Origin: CAZHCA01 sp964530825
Lineage (GTDB): Bacteria > Bacteroidota > Bacteroidia > Chitinophagales > Saprospiraceae
Direction of reading: 5' to 3'
Length of the DNA: 64,000 nucleotides
Assembly (NCBI GenBank): GCA_964530825.1
Contig: CAZHCA010000021.1
Coordinates: forward strand, 1 to 64,000
A program made the translations under genes and the position numbers. Positions 35,426 to 44,498 of the stretch are shown in pieces; position 1 is the first letter of the stretch, and each line of letters starts with the position of its first letter. The notes under the pieces are model-generated. The model saw nothing but the letters and a program-made list of their open reading frames with translations. It was not told where the DNA came from and made no database searches.

Positions 35426-36682
35426 TTACCGATTGTTCCCGCGCTGTGGTCGACCGCGTCCGCCAGATTTCCTGCGATGGTTTTTTCCTTTGTAGGGCCC
35501 CCGGCCTTTACCGTTACTGTTCGTTTTGGGTGGGTTATGATATTGCTCATCATCCGGCCCCGGCAGGAAAGGGTGCTCCTCGATGACATCGATCCGTTTA
35601 CCGATTAACTTTTCGATATCTCGCAGATAAGCTTTTTCTTCAGTATCACAGAACGAAAGGGCCAGACCGCTGGCGCCGGCCCGGCCGGTGCGGCCGATTC
35701 GGTGCACATAGGTTTCGGACACGTTGGGCAAATCGAAGTTGATAACGTGTGACAGCTCGTCAATATCGATCCCGCGGGCGGCGATATCGGTGGCTACTAG
35801 TACGCGAGTCTTTCGGGCTTTAAAATTGCGCAATGCCTGTTGGCGCGCATTCTGCGATTTATTACCGTGAATGGCTTCGGCCTGAATGCCCTTCTTTCCC
35901 AGCTCTTTGACAACCTTGTTGGCCCCGTGCTTGGTGCGGGTGAATACCAGCGCCTCATCGACGCCATCCTGCCGAAGCACGTGCAGCAAAAGGCTGCGCT
36001 TTTTATTCTTAGCCACAAAGTAAACTGATTGATTGACCCGCTCGGCGGTTGAAGAATTAGGCGCAACTTCCACTTTGGCAGGATTGCGCAGGATCTCTTT
36101 CGACAATTGCAAAATATTCTTAGGCAGTGTAGCCGAAAAGAAGAACGTCTGCCGGTCTTTTGGCAGCTCCCGAATAATTTTGCGCATATCATGGATAAAC
36201 CCCATATCGAGCATGCGGTCGGCCTCGTCGAGCACCAACCATTCGATGGCATCGAGATGCACGAACCCTTGTTGCATCAGGTCGAGCAGACGACCGGGTG
36301 TGGCAACGATGATATCAACCCCTTTTTGCAATTTCCGCACCTGAGTGCTCTGATTGACACCGCCAAAGATGACCAAATGACGGTAGGGCAGATATTTGCC
36401 GTAGGCTGCAAAGCTGTCACCGATTTGAATGGCCAGCTCGCGTGTCGGAGCCAGGATCAGCGCTTGCGGTTTCCCCTTGGAAACTTGACCCATCATCTGT
36501 AGGATGGGCAAGGCGAAGGCCGCCGTTTTACCGGTGCCGGTCTGGGCGCAGGCCAGCAGGTCATTACGATCGGTAGCCAACGGTATTGCTTGGGTTTGAA
36601 TGGGTGTCGGATGTTGATAACCAGCTAATTCTAGGGCCCGCTGGATGGGCTCCTTCAGTTGCATTTCCTGAAAGGATGGCAT
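35426..36682 (-). CDS. DEAD-box RNA helicase
   Basis: 418 residues. Q motif GYQHPTPIQTQAI, Walker A AQTGTGKTAAF (about 46-56), PTRELAIQ, VATPGRLLDL, VLDEADRMLDMGF, FFSATLPK, VFTRTKHGANKV, ATDIAARGIDID and YVHRIGRTGRAG are all present. A basic, Gly/Lys/Arg-rich tail (KGRGPYKGKNHRRKSGGRGR) fits RhlE-like helicases that remodel rRNA, especially in the cold. ATP-dependent RNA unwinding in the cytosol. Confidence 0.96.
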   Translation of the reverse strand: MPSFQEMQLKEPIQRALELAGYQHPTPIQTQAIPLATDRNDLLACAQTGTGKTAAFALPILQMMGQVSKGKPQALILAPTRELAIQIGDSFAAYGKYLPYRHLVIFGGVNQSTQVRKLQKGVDIIVATPGRLLDLMQQGFVHLDAIEWLVLDEADRMLDMGFIHDMRKIIRELPKDRQTFFFSATLPKNILQLSKEILRNPAKVEVAPNSSTAERVNQSVYFVAKNKKRSLLLHVLRQDGVDEALVFTRTKHGANKVVKELGKKGIQAEAIHGNKSQNARQQALRNFKARKTRVLVATDIAARGIDIDELSHVINFDLPNVSETYVHRIGRTGRAGASGLALSFCDTEEKAYLRDIEKLIGKRIDVIEEHPFLPGPDDEQYHNPPKTNSNGKGRGPYKGKNHRRKSGGRGRPQRGNNR

Positions 36683-36840
36683 GAAAATAAGTTATAACGG
36701 CTGGCTTTGCTCTGGAACAGCAGTTGAAGTGAATGAAATTGAAGAAGAGGAAGGACTTCCAGTACAAGCGTATTCTTCTCAAATCTGCTGCAAGATAGGC
36801 TTTTTTTATTGAAATGTTGTTTTTTTCTGCACTGCCCCAA

Positions 36841-37683
36841 TTATGCCATGACAGCCAGCATTTCAAAAACGGGCTCGCCCAACTCTATATCGCCGTCGAT
36901 GGTCGACTGTACCCGAGCTTCGCTACGGGAAATGCCTTTCGTAAAAATTCGCCAGGCAATGTGACCTGGTATCGTCACGGTACAGGGCGCATAAGTAGGA
37001 GCATCAGTAATCAGTTGCCAATCATCGGCGGCAGCACGGTGTAACCACCAATCGCCGCCTCCGGCTCCGGTGACCCGGAAGTGTATGATCGTACCCTTTC
37101 CGGCTTTCACCGACCGGTAATGGTAAGGCAAGGCACGCATACTGGTATCCAGGTACGGATGATAAAAAGCACGGTGATACAATATTTTTTCCTGACCTAC
37201 GGCCAGACGAATCTGCTGCTGGTGATGCCATTTTTCGGTGTATTCGCGCGCAATGTGGAACCAGTTGGCCGATTCGGTTTCTCCTGCCCAGGCTACTGCG
37301 AAGGGCGCTTTATCGTGTGGCGGCAATCGGCGTAAAAGTTTATGGTATTCTTCACCCGATAATTCCAACAAGGCCACCAGAATGCGTGGGCTGATCCGGC
37401 GCATGGCCTTTACCCAATCGCTGTTCAGGCCATTGAGCCAATCGACCAGATCCTGGTAGTTTTCCAGCTGCCCAGGCTTTTCTCCGGAATAGCCGTCGCG
37501 CAACATGGAGAGGGTGCGTAGATTCCCGTCGAGTAAATGAGCGGCTACATCTTTGACCGTCCAATTGCCGGCGATAGTGGGTCGCTCCCAATCTTGCACG
37601 GATAAGCCATTGAGCAGGGTAATCAATTTTTCATCGATAATCGGCAGGAGGTCGATCAGGTACAGGGGACCTATAGGTTTCAT
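36841..37683 (-). CDS. DinB-like / maleylpyruvate-isomerase N-terminal-type protein
   Basis: 280 residues from Met at 37683 (MKPIGPLYLIDLL). IAGNWTVKDVAAHLLDGNLR with conserved His, then RLPPHDKAPFAVAWAG, EYTEKWHHQQQIRLAVG (His pair) fit the four-helix DinB/thiol-transferase fold whose three His bind a metal. A C-terminal SCP2/SUFU-like half ends with TIDGDIELGEPVFEML. Related enzymes use mycothiol or bacillithiol; bshC elsewhere in this window supports bacillithiol. The gene is 29 bp downstream of the serine-hydrolase gene. Confidence 0.75.
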   Translation of the reverse strand: MKPIGPLYLIDLLPIIDEKLITLLNGLSVQDWERPTIAGNWTVKDVAAHLLDGNLRTLSMLRDGYSGEKPGQLENYQDLVDWLNGLNSDWVKAMRRISPRILVALLELSGEEYHKLLRRLPPHDKAPFAVAWAGETESANWFHIAREYTEKWHHQQQIRLAVGQEKILYHRAFYHPYLDTSMRALPYHYRSVKAGKGTIIHFRVTGAGGGDWWLHRAAADDWQLITDAPTYAPCTVTIPGHIAWRIFTKGISRSEARVQSTIDGDIELGEPVFEMLAVMA

Positions 37684-37712
37684 AAAGAAAAGATAAGGTT
37701 TCCAGTCGGTTC

Positions 37713-38849
37713 TCAAAGGGTTTCCATTAGGGCAAAGCATAAATCATCGATCAACTGGGCATGCGGCCCCATGGCGGTGGCATTAGACAGCACGATAACT
37801 GCTCGTCGATTTGCTACATCCACTGCCATACTACTGCGGTAGCCGCCTGTACCACCGTTATGCCAATGCCAGATATCCTGACCGGAAGAGCCTTTGTATA
37901 AAATATGCCACCCCAGCCCGACCGCCATATCCTCACCTATCCGGTGGGTCGGTTGGCGCGTCAGCATCAGATTTTGGCGGAAAGTATCCCATTGCACCCG
38001 GGCAAAACGCGCCAGATCGCTGGTGGTAGACAAAACCGCACCGGCGCTTTCCAGCACATTCAGGTCCCAGTTGGGCACTTCTCTTCCCGTCGTATCGCGA
38101 CCGGCCACTAGTCGGTCGGTTACAGTAGTTCTTTTGGTCGTGGAATGCGACATAGCCAACGGCTCGAAGAGTCGACCTTGCAGTAACTGCTCGTACGTGC
38201 TATCGGTAAGGTGAGTAAGTGCATAACCCAATACACCGGCGCCTAGGTTTGAGTATGCGTAATCGCCGGCGTCTTCCGGATCCCATTCTAACTTTTTACT
38301 CAGGTACTTTTGTAGCTTTTCTTCGGTGTAGAGCTTGTACGGATTCTTAGGGTTGCGCAAAGAACTCCAGATAAGAAAGGGGGGAATGCTCGATAATCCA
38401 GAGGTGTGATTAGCCAGTTGGCGAAAAGTGATCTCGGCACCGCTATTCATTTCGAAAGGCAGAACCGGACCAATCGGATCATCGAGGGCAATAGCGCCCT
38501 CACCGACCAGCTGCGCCAACAAGGTGGCTGTAAAAACTTTGGTAATCGAACCGATCTCGAAAACCAAATCCCGGTTGTCGATAGCATGAAGGGTATCCTG
38601 ACGGCGCTCAATGCCGAAAAACACGGCTGAGGTATCGCTTAGGAGGGCGATTGATAGTTGCGTATGATTGGGATAAGGCCGGGCGTGCGCTTCGATCAGG
38701 GAAACCTGATTAAACGAAATGGCTTTGGTAGGTGCCAGCTTGGATGCAGCGGGCTGTACCGGCTGAACTTCGGAGCAAGCCGCTAGCCCCAATAACAGGC
38801 CTGAGGCCAACCGAAGGAAAAAGGTCATAGCAGAACAAGGTTTTTTCAT
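37713..38849 (-). CDS. Lipoprotein serine hydrolase, class C beta-lactamase family
   Basis: 378 residues. Lipobox LAAC (Cys25). Active-site motifs: FEIGSITKVF with Ser101 and Lys104, AYSNLGAGVLGYAL (YxN) near 200 and HNGGTGGYRS near 338 in place of KTG. It probably acts as a peptidase or esterase on cell-wall or other peptides at the envelope rather than as a resistance enzyme. It is unrelated in position to the remnant at 24 kb but of the same superfamily. Confidence 0.9.
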   Translation of the reverse strand: MKKPCSAMTFFLRLASGLLLGLAACSEVQPVQPAASKLAPTKAISFNQVSLIEAHARPYPNHTQLSIALLSDTSAVFFGIERRQDTLHAIDNRDLVFEIGSITKVFTATLLAQLVGEGAIALDDPIGPVLPFEMNSGAEITFRQLANHTSGLSSIPPFLIWSSLRNPKNPYKLYTEEKLQKYLSKKLEWDPEDAGDYAYSNLGAGVLGYALTHLTDSTYEQLLQGRLFEPLAMSHSTTKRTTVTDRLVAGRDTTGREVPNWDLNVLESAGAVLSTTSDLARFARVQWDTFRQNLMLTRQPTHRIGEDMAVGLGWHILYKGSSGQDIWHWHNGGTGGYRSSMAVDVANRRAVIVLSNATAMGPHAQLIDDLCFALMETL

Positions 38850-38909
38850 AGCAGTACCCGCAGAGGTGCGCAGCCTAGCCGCTCTGCGGGTACATGGCTA
38901 TACCAAAGA

Positions 38910-39368
38910 TTAATAGGTAAACACGGTGGGGTTTTGTTTGATCTTAGCCATCATCACTTCCTCTTTAGCTAATTCCATACCGCCCAATAATGCACTGGGC
39001 GAAAGGCCCTCGGCTTCGAGGCAATGCGGGCATACCAGTACCTGACCTCCGGCGTCAATGATACCGTCAAGAATCTGTTGGAGTTTTTCTCCCTGAAACT
39101 CGATTTTATTGGCGCGAGGCGCAAGCAGGCGTACCCCGTCTACGTTTAGGAAGACCGTTACCGGGATATCGTTCTTCAAGGCTGCCTCTGCAAAGTGCAT
39201 GCCCATGAGCGCACTATGGGCATCTTTGCCGGCATCGCTGGTAATGTTGATAATCAGTTCAGTAGGTTGATTGAGCGCAGGGGGCTCACCCGCTTGTTGC
39301 CAGGCCACAACCCCAGAAAAAAGTACCGCAAGCAAAAGCGACGGAAATAACGGCTTTTTCATGATCAT
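38910..39368 (-). CDS. Secreted DsrE-family protein
   Basis: 152 residues from Met at 39368, or Met at 39362. A signal peptide (KPLFPSLLLAVLFSGVVA) is followed by a DsrE/F-like Rossmann-type domain: ELIINITSDAGKDAHSALMG, NDIPVTVFLNVDGVRLLAP and GGQVLVCPHCLEAEGL with two cysteines in CPHC. DsrE-like proteins transfer sulfur through such cysteines. Periplasmic by signal. A thiol/sulfur role fits the nearby rhodanese fusion and bshC, but no operon link exists. Confidence 0.82.
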   Translation of the reverse strand: MIMKKPLFPSLLLAVLFSGVVAWQQAGEPPALNQPTELIINITSDAGKDAHSALMGMHFAEAALKNDIPVTVFLNVDGVRLLAPRANKIEFQGEKLQQILDGIIDAGGQVLVCPHCLEAEGLSPSALLGGMELAKEEVMMAKIKQNPTVFTY

Positions 39369-39610
39369 ATCGGTTTTGGTTAGAGAATATCCGTCTTCGA
39401 ATCGCACCGTCAATCCAAGCATTAAGGTTTACAATAACTTATACAACCAAGAGATCAAAAACAATGAGGTTTGTCACGCTTCGGGGGACTGAGGCCAGGG
39501 GTAACCAAAAGTTTAAATCTTGAATACTACAAAAAATCATCCCGAACATTGATCCAGGCCAATATTCGGGATGCGACAAATTACTTTACACCAATATTGG
39601 CGCATTTTTT

Positions 39611-40333
39611 TTATTGTTTCATGATGGTTTCTTCGCCCTCTTCGTAATCGTAGTTGGGGGTTGTCCAGGTTGCGTTTGCCTCTTGCATGTCGGCATCGAA
39701 CGTATAGATTTCAAGGCCGTAAGAACCCCCGATCCCCCAAACACCAATAAGGTTGCCTCTTTTCTTGTAAGCAAAACCCTGATAAGGCGTGCCATCGCCC
39801 AAGTACCAAGACAACCGGTAAATGTTGCCCTCTTTTTTGATCTTGAGGGTACCCGAGTAAGTCTCGGAGGCACCTAACGCTACATCGCCCAGAGAGCGGC
39901 GGCCCACGACCTCGTATGTGCCTTCAATCTTACCGCGCTTCAACTTACCGCCGATCAATTCGGCGCCCACGCCTTGGTGTGAGGTCCAGCTGCCAGATCC
40001 TTCCAGTCCGCCTTTTTCATTGAGCGGGTACTGAATCAGGCCATAACGCAGGGTATTAATCCCATAAGCAGCATACATCCTATTGGATTGCTTATCGTAA
40101 ATGCCGGTGCCCGGGAAGACCTCGCTAGATGATTTGTTCTCGTACCGGACATCCCACTGCAACTTGTGCAAGGTATTATTAAGAGCTTCGATTTCGAGGG
40201 TACCTTCGTAAGAGACCTCGTTCGGATTCGCTCCTTCTACCTTCCAGGTGCCTTCCAGGTCACTCTTTTGAGCCCATATGCTCGAAAAGGCGCCAGCCAG
40301 CAATAGCAGAATAGTAATAAATTTGGATTGCAT
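39611..40333 (-). CDS. Secreted two-domain lipocalin-like protein, unknown
   Basis: 240 residues from Met at 40333 (MQSKFITILLLLAG), signal ending SIWAQ. Two related halves are visible: LEGTWKVEG, YEGTLEIEALNNTLHKLQWD and GTGIYDKQSNRMYAAYGIN in the first, IEGTYEVVGR, YSGTLKIKKEGNIYRLSWYL and GFAYKKRGNLIGVWGIG in the second. This internal duplication suggests a tandem of two beta-sandwich or lipocalin-like units. No known family is recalled. The gene is convergent with the DsrE gene's 3' side and followed by nothing notable. Confidence 0.75.
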   Translation of the reverse strand: MQSKFITILLLLAGAFSSIWAQKSDLEGTWKVEGANPNEVSYEGTLEIEALNNTLHKLQWDVRYENKSSSEVFPGTGIYDKQSNRMYAAYGINTLRYGLIQYPLNEKGGLEGSGSWTSHQGVGAELIGGKLKRGKIEGTYEVVGRRSLGDVALGASETYSGTLKIKKEGNIYRLSWYLGDGTPYQGFAYKKRGNLIGVWGIGGSYGLEIYTFDADMQEANATWTTPNYDYEEGEETIMKQ

Positions 40334-41048
40334 AATAGTATGGTTTTTGATCAATGATAGGCATTTCGTACAACCTTGAGCTTCGTATGTTCCAAGCCAA
40401 TGGGGGTGATGCCCCCCGGCGGCCTGTTGTGACGGGAAAAAACTCGATAGATCTATTGGTTTTTTCCCGTTAGCCGATTTTGAATCCTGTGCGATACATT
40501 AGACAATTTTTTAATCACCACAAAATTATGGTGTCACTTTCCGGGCAAAAAATCACCTAAGCATTCAAGAAAAAATGTAACGAATTACTGTTTCCGCAAC
40601 CCTAATTTTGCTCCAGTCTACCAGATACACCCTCTGGTAAGTAAAAAGGAGTGGGATTAATCATCGGTGCTTCAGGTACGGAAATAAGGGCTTTTTACGA
40701 CCGGCAGCCGTTCCAGTGCGAATTAGGTACGGATATAATCTACAGTATCAACGGTCTTGCCTTCTTTGAATTTGGTAGGAGCTACATTAGGCCAGAAAGT
40801 GCAGCGACTGGATCTTACGGCCGGCATATCTTGAGCATTCCCCCAGAGCTGACAATCTCCAGACTACTGGTATTGTACGGCAAAAGCAGTTGATAGGCGT
40901 ATTTGTCCAGTCAGTAGAATTTCTGGATATTGGAAGCAAGAATTTTCAGAAGCCAGGGTTTATTGTTATTTGCAGGAGTGGACAATTGAAACTGCCCCGC
41001 CATTCTATGCCTTGGCCATCTTAAACACATTTATTAATACCCAACAAA
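40334..41048. other. Long intergenic region, hairpin-rich, possible decayed sequence
   Basis: About 715 bp. It includes GGGGG/CCCCC inverted repeats near 40411-40426 and the perfect inverted repeat at 40432-40470. A frame starting GTG at 40651 (80 codons) has an AAGGA before it but no recognisable domain. The stretch 40880-41030 shows no gene. It may be decayed sequence. Confidence 0.4.
40432..40470. repeat. Perfect 12-bp inverted repeat, terminator- or operator-like
   Basis: ACGGGAAAAAAC (40432-40443) and GTTTTTTCCCGT (40459-40470) flank a 15-nt loop containing ATCTAT. It lies ~100 bp upstream of the - strand gene start, so it is not that gene's terminator. It could end an unseen transcript or bind a dimeric regulator. 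Confidence 0.6.
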
Positions 41049-41807
41049 ATGAGCAAACAGCTTAAGCAGATGAACCAGCGTCTCTGTGCTGATCCACCAG
41101 ACAAGTATGACGACTTACAGGTACTATTTCTCAACTGCACCCTGAACCGAACCCCTGTCCTGTCGCATACCGAGGGACTCATTCAGGTGGCACAGAATAT
41201 ATTTGAAAAGGTGGGAGCGTCTACCATGGTGATTCGGCCTGTCGATTATGATATCGCCGCTGGTCTGGGCCTTGATATGTCCAAAACTGCGGAGTGGGAA
41301 AAAGACGATTGGCCCATCATCCAGCAAGCAATAGATGCCTGTGATATACTCATCCTTTGTACTTCCGTTTGGCTGGGCGAAAAATCTTCGGTTTGCAACC
41401 GTACCCTGGAGCGCATGTATGGCTACACCCATCAGTTCAATGACAAAGGCCAATACCGCGACTATGGTAAAGTAGGGGCCACTTTGATCACTGGCAACGA
41501 AGATGGGGTCAAGCATTGCGCTATGAGCATCCTATTCTCTCTATCCCATATCGGCTTTACGGTACCACCCCAGGCCGATGCAGGCTGGATGGGTGAAGCG
41601 GGTCCTGGACCTTCCTACCGCGATCCTGGGTCGGGTGGTCCTGAGAACGATTTCACCAATCGCAATACCACCTTTCTAGTCTGGAACTGCCTGCACCTGG
41701 CCCGCCTACTGAAAGATAACGGCGGCATACCCGCTCACGGCAACCAACCCGATGAATGGGATGCTGGCTGCCAAGCCGGATTTGATAGTCCAGAGCACAA
41801 GCGGTAA
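41049..41807 (+). CDS. Flavodoxin-like NAD(P)H-dependent FMN reductase / oxidoreductase
   Basis: 252 residues, cytosolic. QVLFLNCTLNRTPVLSHTEG, GASTMVIRPVDYDIAAGLG, DACDILILCTSVWLGEKSSV (FMN loop) and LITGNEDGVKHCAMSILFSL fit the NADPH-dependent FMN reductase / flavodoxin-like fold. A long C-terminal segment rich in Gly and Pro (GEAGPGPSYRDPGSGGPEND) is present as in the family. It reduces FMN, quinones or metal-bound substrates; target unknown. Terminated by a hairpin shared with the convergent gene. Confidence 0.85.
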   Translation: MSKQLKQMNQRLCADPPDKYDDLQVLFLNCTLNRTPVLSHTEGLIQVAQNIFEKVGASTMVIRPVDYDIAAGLGLDMSKTAEWEKDDWPIIQQAIDACDILILCTSVWLGEKSSVCNRTLERMYGYTHQFNDKGQYRDYGKVGATLITGNEDGVKHCAMSILFSLSHIGFTVPPQADAGWMGEAGPGPSYRDPGSGGPENDFTNRNTTFLVWNCLHLARLLKDNGGIPAHGNQPDEWDAGCQAGFDSPEHKR

Positions 41808-41838
41808 AACCTCACTCCTATACGATAGAAAAAATTTA

Positions 41839-41870
41839 CAAAGGCAAAGTCACGGTAGGCTTTGCCTTTG
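41839..41870. terminator. Bidirectional intrinsic terminator
   Basis: CAAAGGCAAAG (41839-41849), 10-nt loop, CTTTGCCTTTG (41860-41870), then TTATTTAT on the + side and AAATTT on the other. It separates two convergent genes. Confidence 0.8.
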
Positions 41871-42749
41871 TTATTTATCCTCATTTCGCCACAAAAAAAG
41901 CGGTAACAAGAAGTGCGGGAGGCGCACTAAAAATTGGAAGAACCACTGGTGCACCGTTAACCAAAATAGATGACCGAAAACAAGATAACTCGTCAGGCGT
42001 GCCAGAGATGTTAGCCCGCCCCAGAAGAAAGCGTAAAGCAGTGAGTACTTGCGTAAACCGGGGATAAAGACACCAACGGCTACCCCTAAGTCCAACCAAC
42101 CGGCCACGTAAAGCACGTTTTTGGCTTCGGTATCCGTCAGCGGTATATTTTGAGTCAGCATGTAGACAAAGTCACCCGGCACAGGGTGAACACCCAGAGC
42201 ATACAAACCATGCCCGATAAAGGTGAGCGCCACAACGGCGTAAGCAGTAAGCCTGAAGGCCCGGGTCATCCCGGGCCGGGCCGCCCAAATCGCCAGCACA
42301 GGCATTGCAATCTGCGCACTGTACTCGATCCATTGCCCAAGCTGGTACCCTTTTTCCAGATAAAAGCCGAAAGCCAGAAACAACAACAAGAGGCTATTGA
42401 AGATAGCTACCGGCCAAAGCCACCGAGGCCGGGTTTTCCAAAAGAGCGCAAACAAAAAGGCAGAAAAAATAAATACGATGCCTGCAATTCGCGTAAATAT
42501 CCGAATGTGGGCATCGGTCTCCAACGAGAGGGCATAATCGGTCCAACTCCCCTTGCCCGTAAATTGTGCCACTGCCCACCCAAAAAGTTGCTCATCAAGA
42601 AAGAAAGCGCGATATGGCCCCTCGAACCAAAGATGTTGATAAGCCCGACCCAGAAATACGCCTAAAAGAGCAAGCAATAACAGCCAGGCCCAGCTTTGGG
42701 AATTGATTCGTTGCTCCACGGGTGGCTTTTTTTCAGAAACCAATAACAA
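41871..42749 (-). CDS. Integral membrane protein, about eight TM helices
   Basis: 292 residues. Hydrophobic segments lie near residues 20-40, 85-107, 113-135, 146-162, 168-190, 215-235, 240-265 and 270-288. Short loops carry His, Trp and Tyr (GHGLYALGVHPVPGDFVYM; VHQWFFQFLVRLPHFL). It resembles small Bacteroidota membrane proteins of unknown function; no catalytic motif is obvious. No operon partner is adjacent. Confidence 0.7.
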   Translation of the reverse strand: MLLVSEKKPPVEQRINSQSWAWLLLLALLGVFLGRAYQHLWFEGPYRAFFLDEQLFGWAVAQFTGKGSWTDYALSLETDAHIRIFTRIAGIVFIFSAFLFALFWKTRPRWLWPVAIFNSLLLLFLAFGFYLEKGYQLGQWIEYSAQIAMPVLAIWAARPGMTRAFRLTAYAVVALTFIGHGLYALGVHPVPGDFVYMLTQNIPLTDTEAKNVLYVAGWLDLGVAVGVFIPGLRKYSLLYAFFWGGLTSLARLTSYLVFGHLFWLTVHQWFFQFLVRLPHFLLPLFLWRNEDK

Positions 42750-42856
42750 TGCTTTTTCGATTTTTTCGCAGAGGTATAAAACTTAATACAAAATTAAGGT
42801 AAGGATTTCGCAGGTCTTCCAGGCGAGACATTAATTTAAGGTAAAAATTATTTTAC

Positions 42857-44407
42857 ATGCAGCGTTTATACCCTCTAATCCTTTTCATCTTGCTGGGAAG
42901 TCTGGCTTTCGGAGCCACGGACAAGTACCGGCTCATCATCACCGGAGATCCGTCTACCACCATGACCATCGGCTGGAATCAGATCTCTGGACACAGTGTA
43001 GCCGTATTATACGGCACGGAAGACTACGGACAAGACTTCGAGCGATACGAAAATTTTCAGTTACCCGATCGCACCGTGCTGTATAAAAGCATGAACAACC
43101 ACTTTGTCCGCCTAACCGGTTTGAAGCCCAATACAGCTTATTACTTTGTCATTGTTGATAACGAAAGCATCAGCCAGCGCTTCTGGTTCAAGACCTTGCC
43201 CAACACCCCCGATCAGCCCCTTTCGATCATTGCGGGTGGCGACTCCCGGCGCTCCGGCAGCCAAACTACGCCCCACGAACCGCGCATCCAGTCGAATCAA
43301 ATTGTTCGCGCTGTTCGTCCCGACTTTGTAGCCTTTGGCGGTGATTATACCGATAAAGATACCGATGGCCAATGGCGAACCTGGATGGATGACTGGCAGT
43401 ATACCACCGGCGAAGACGGTCGCATGTTTCCCATCCTGCCTACCCGCGGCAACCACGAACGCAACAATGAGGTGATGATGAACCTCTTCGACGTTCGTCA
43501 CCCTGAAATATATTACGCTATTAATTTCGGTGGCAGCCTGATCCGTTTCTACACCCTCAACGTGATGATCTCGGTTGCGGGCGACCAAACCAACTGGCTG
43601 CGCAACGATCTGGAAGAAAATGACGACAAGACGATATGGAAGATGGCACAATATCACTATTCCATTGCACCCCACCACTCCGGCAAAACCTACAAAACGC
43701 CCATGTATCTCAACTGGTCGCCACTCTTTTACAAGCACAATATGCAGCTGATCGTCGAGTGCGACTCGCACGTGGCCAAAAACACCTGGCCGCTGCGCCC
43801 GACCGATGAATCCGGCAGTGATAAAGGTTTTATTCGCGACGATGAGACCGGCTCGGTCTACACCGGGGAGGGCTCCTGGGGACTGATCCGGGACGCCGAC
43901 CAGGGCTATGAATGGACCCGGGAGAAAGGCAGCTTCACCCAGGTCAAATGGATACAGGCCAATACTGATTCCCTGGTAGTGTATACGATCAAGTCGGCTA
44001 CCAGCACTCCCGGCGAACCCGTATCTGATGATGATCGCTTCCGCATGCCGAATGGACTCGACTTGTGGGTAACTGAAAATGGTGATCACTTTGTCATCGA
44101 CCGGCCCAATCCGAACTACAACGGCCCCGTCACTTCGGTTACCGAAGTCGCTGCCGAAAGCGCCGATTTTATCGATCGCCTTTTTCCCAACCCCACCGCC
44201 GGCCAGCTAAATGTACGCCTAAACGTCCCCCAGCGCCTGCAATACGCCTTGTTCGACCTGCAAGGAAAGTTACTGCGCGCTGGATTGCTGCGCGACCAAC
44301 AGACCACCCTCGACATCCAAAACTTTGCTAACGGAGTTTTCCTACTGAAAGTTTGGAACGAAACCAACGGTCAATCACAAGTCGTGCGCTTTGTAAAAAG
44401 CAACTAA
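42857..44407 (+). CDS. T9SS-secreted purple-acid-phosphatase-like metallophosphoesterase
   Basis: 516 residues. Signal ending LAFGA, an N-terminal fibronectin-III-like domain (KYRLIITGDPSTTMTIGWNQ to YYFVIVDNES), and a calcineurin-like core with IIAGGDSRRSG, FGGDYTDKDTDGQW, LPTRGNHERN, AQYHYSIAPHHSG and VECDSHVAKN, where the last replaces the usual GHxH. A T9SS type A sorting domain ends it (LFPNPTAGQLNVRLNV to VVRFVKSN). Expected to hydrolyse phosphomonoesters or phosphodiesters on the cell surface or outside. Metals: Fe/Zn or Mn. Confidence 0.9.
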   Translation: MQRLYPLILFILLGSLAFGATDKYRLIITGDPSTTMTIGWNQISGHSVAVLYGTEDYGQDFERYENFQLPDRTVLYKSMNNHFVRLTGLKPNTAYYFVIVDNESISQRFWFKTLPNTPDQPLSIIAGGDSRRSGSQTTPHEPRIQSNQIVRAVRPDFVAFGGDYTDKDTDGQWRTWMDDWQYTTGEDGRMFPILPTRGNHERNNEVMMNLFDVRHPEIYYAINFGGSLIRFYTLNVMISVAGDQTNWLRNDLEENDDKTIWKMAQYHYSIAPHHSGKTYKTPMYLNWSPLFYKHNMQLIVECDSHVAKNTWPLRPTDESGSDKGFIRDDETGSVYTGEGSWGLIRDADQGYEWTREKGSFTQVKWIQANTDSLVVYTIKSATSTPGEPVSDDDRFRMPNGLDLWVTENGDHFVIDRPNPNYNGPVTSVTEVAAESADFIDRLFPNPTAGQLNVRLNVPQRLQYALFDLQGKLLRAGLLRDQQTTLDIQNFANGVFLLKVWNETNGQSQVVRFVKSN

Positions 44408-44428
44408 TCGACCCCTCCTAGATCTATT

Positions 44429-44471
44429 CGTCACTCTGGAGCGCGCCCTGCTCCGGAGTGACGATTTTTTT
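44429..44471 (+). terminator. Intrinsic terminator
   Basis: CGTCACTCTGGAGC (44429-44442) pairs with GCTCCGGAGTGACG (44450-44463) around 7 nt, one mismatch, followed by ATTTTTTT. It ends the phosphoesterase transcript and precedes the next T9SS gene. Confidence 0.9.
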
Positions 44472-44498
44472 GAATCCGTATATTTTAAACAAACACCT

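Noticed and set aside
40651..40893. GTG-started 80-codon frame with AAGGA upstream
   Set aside because: No homology recalled, no neighbouring partner; kept only as a note in the intergenic entry.
43112..44089. A 325-codon open frame opposite the metallophosphoesterase gene
   Set aside because: Shadow of the GC-rich coding strand; the + strand protein has all expected motifs.
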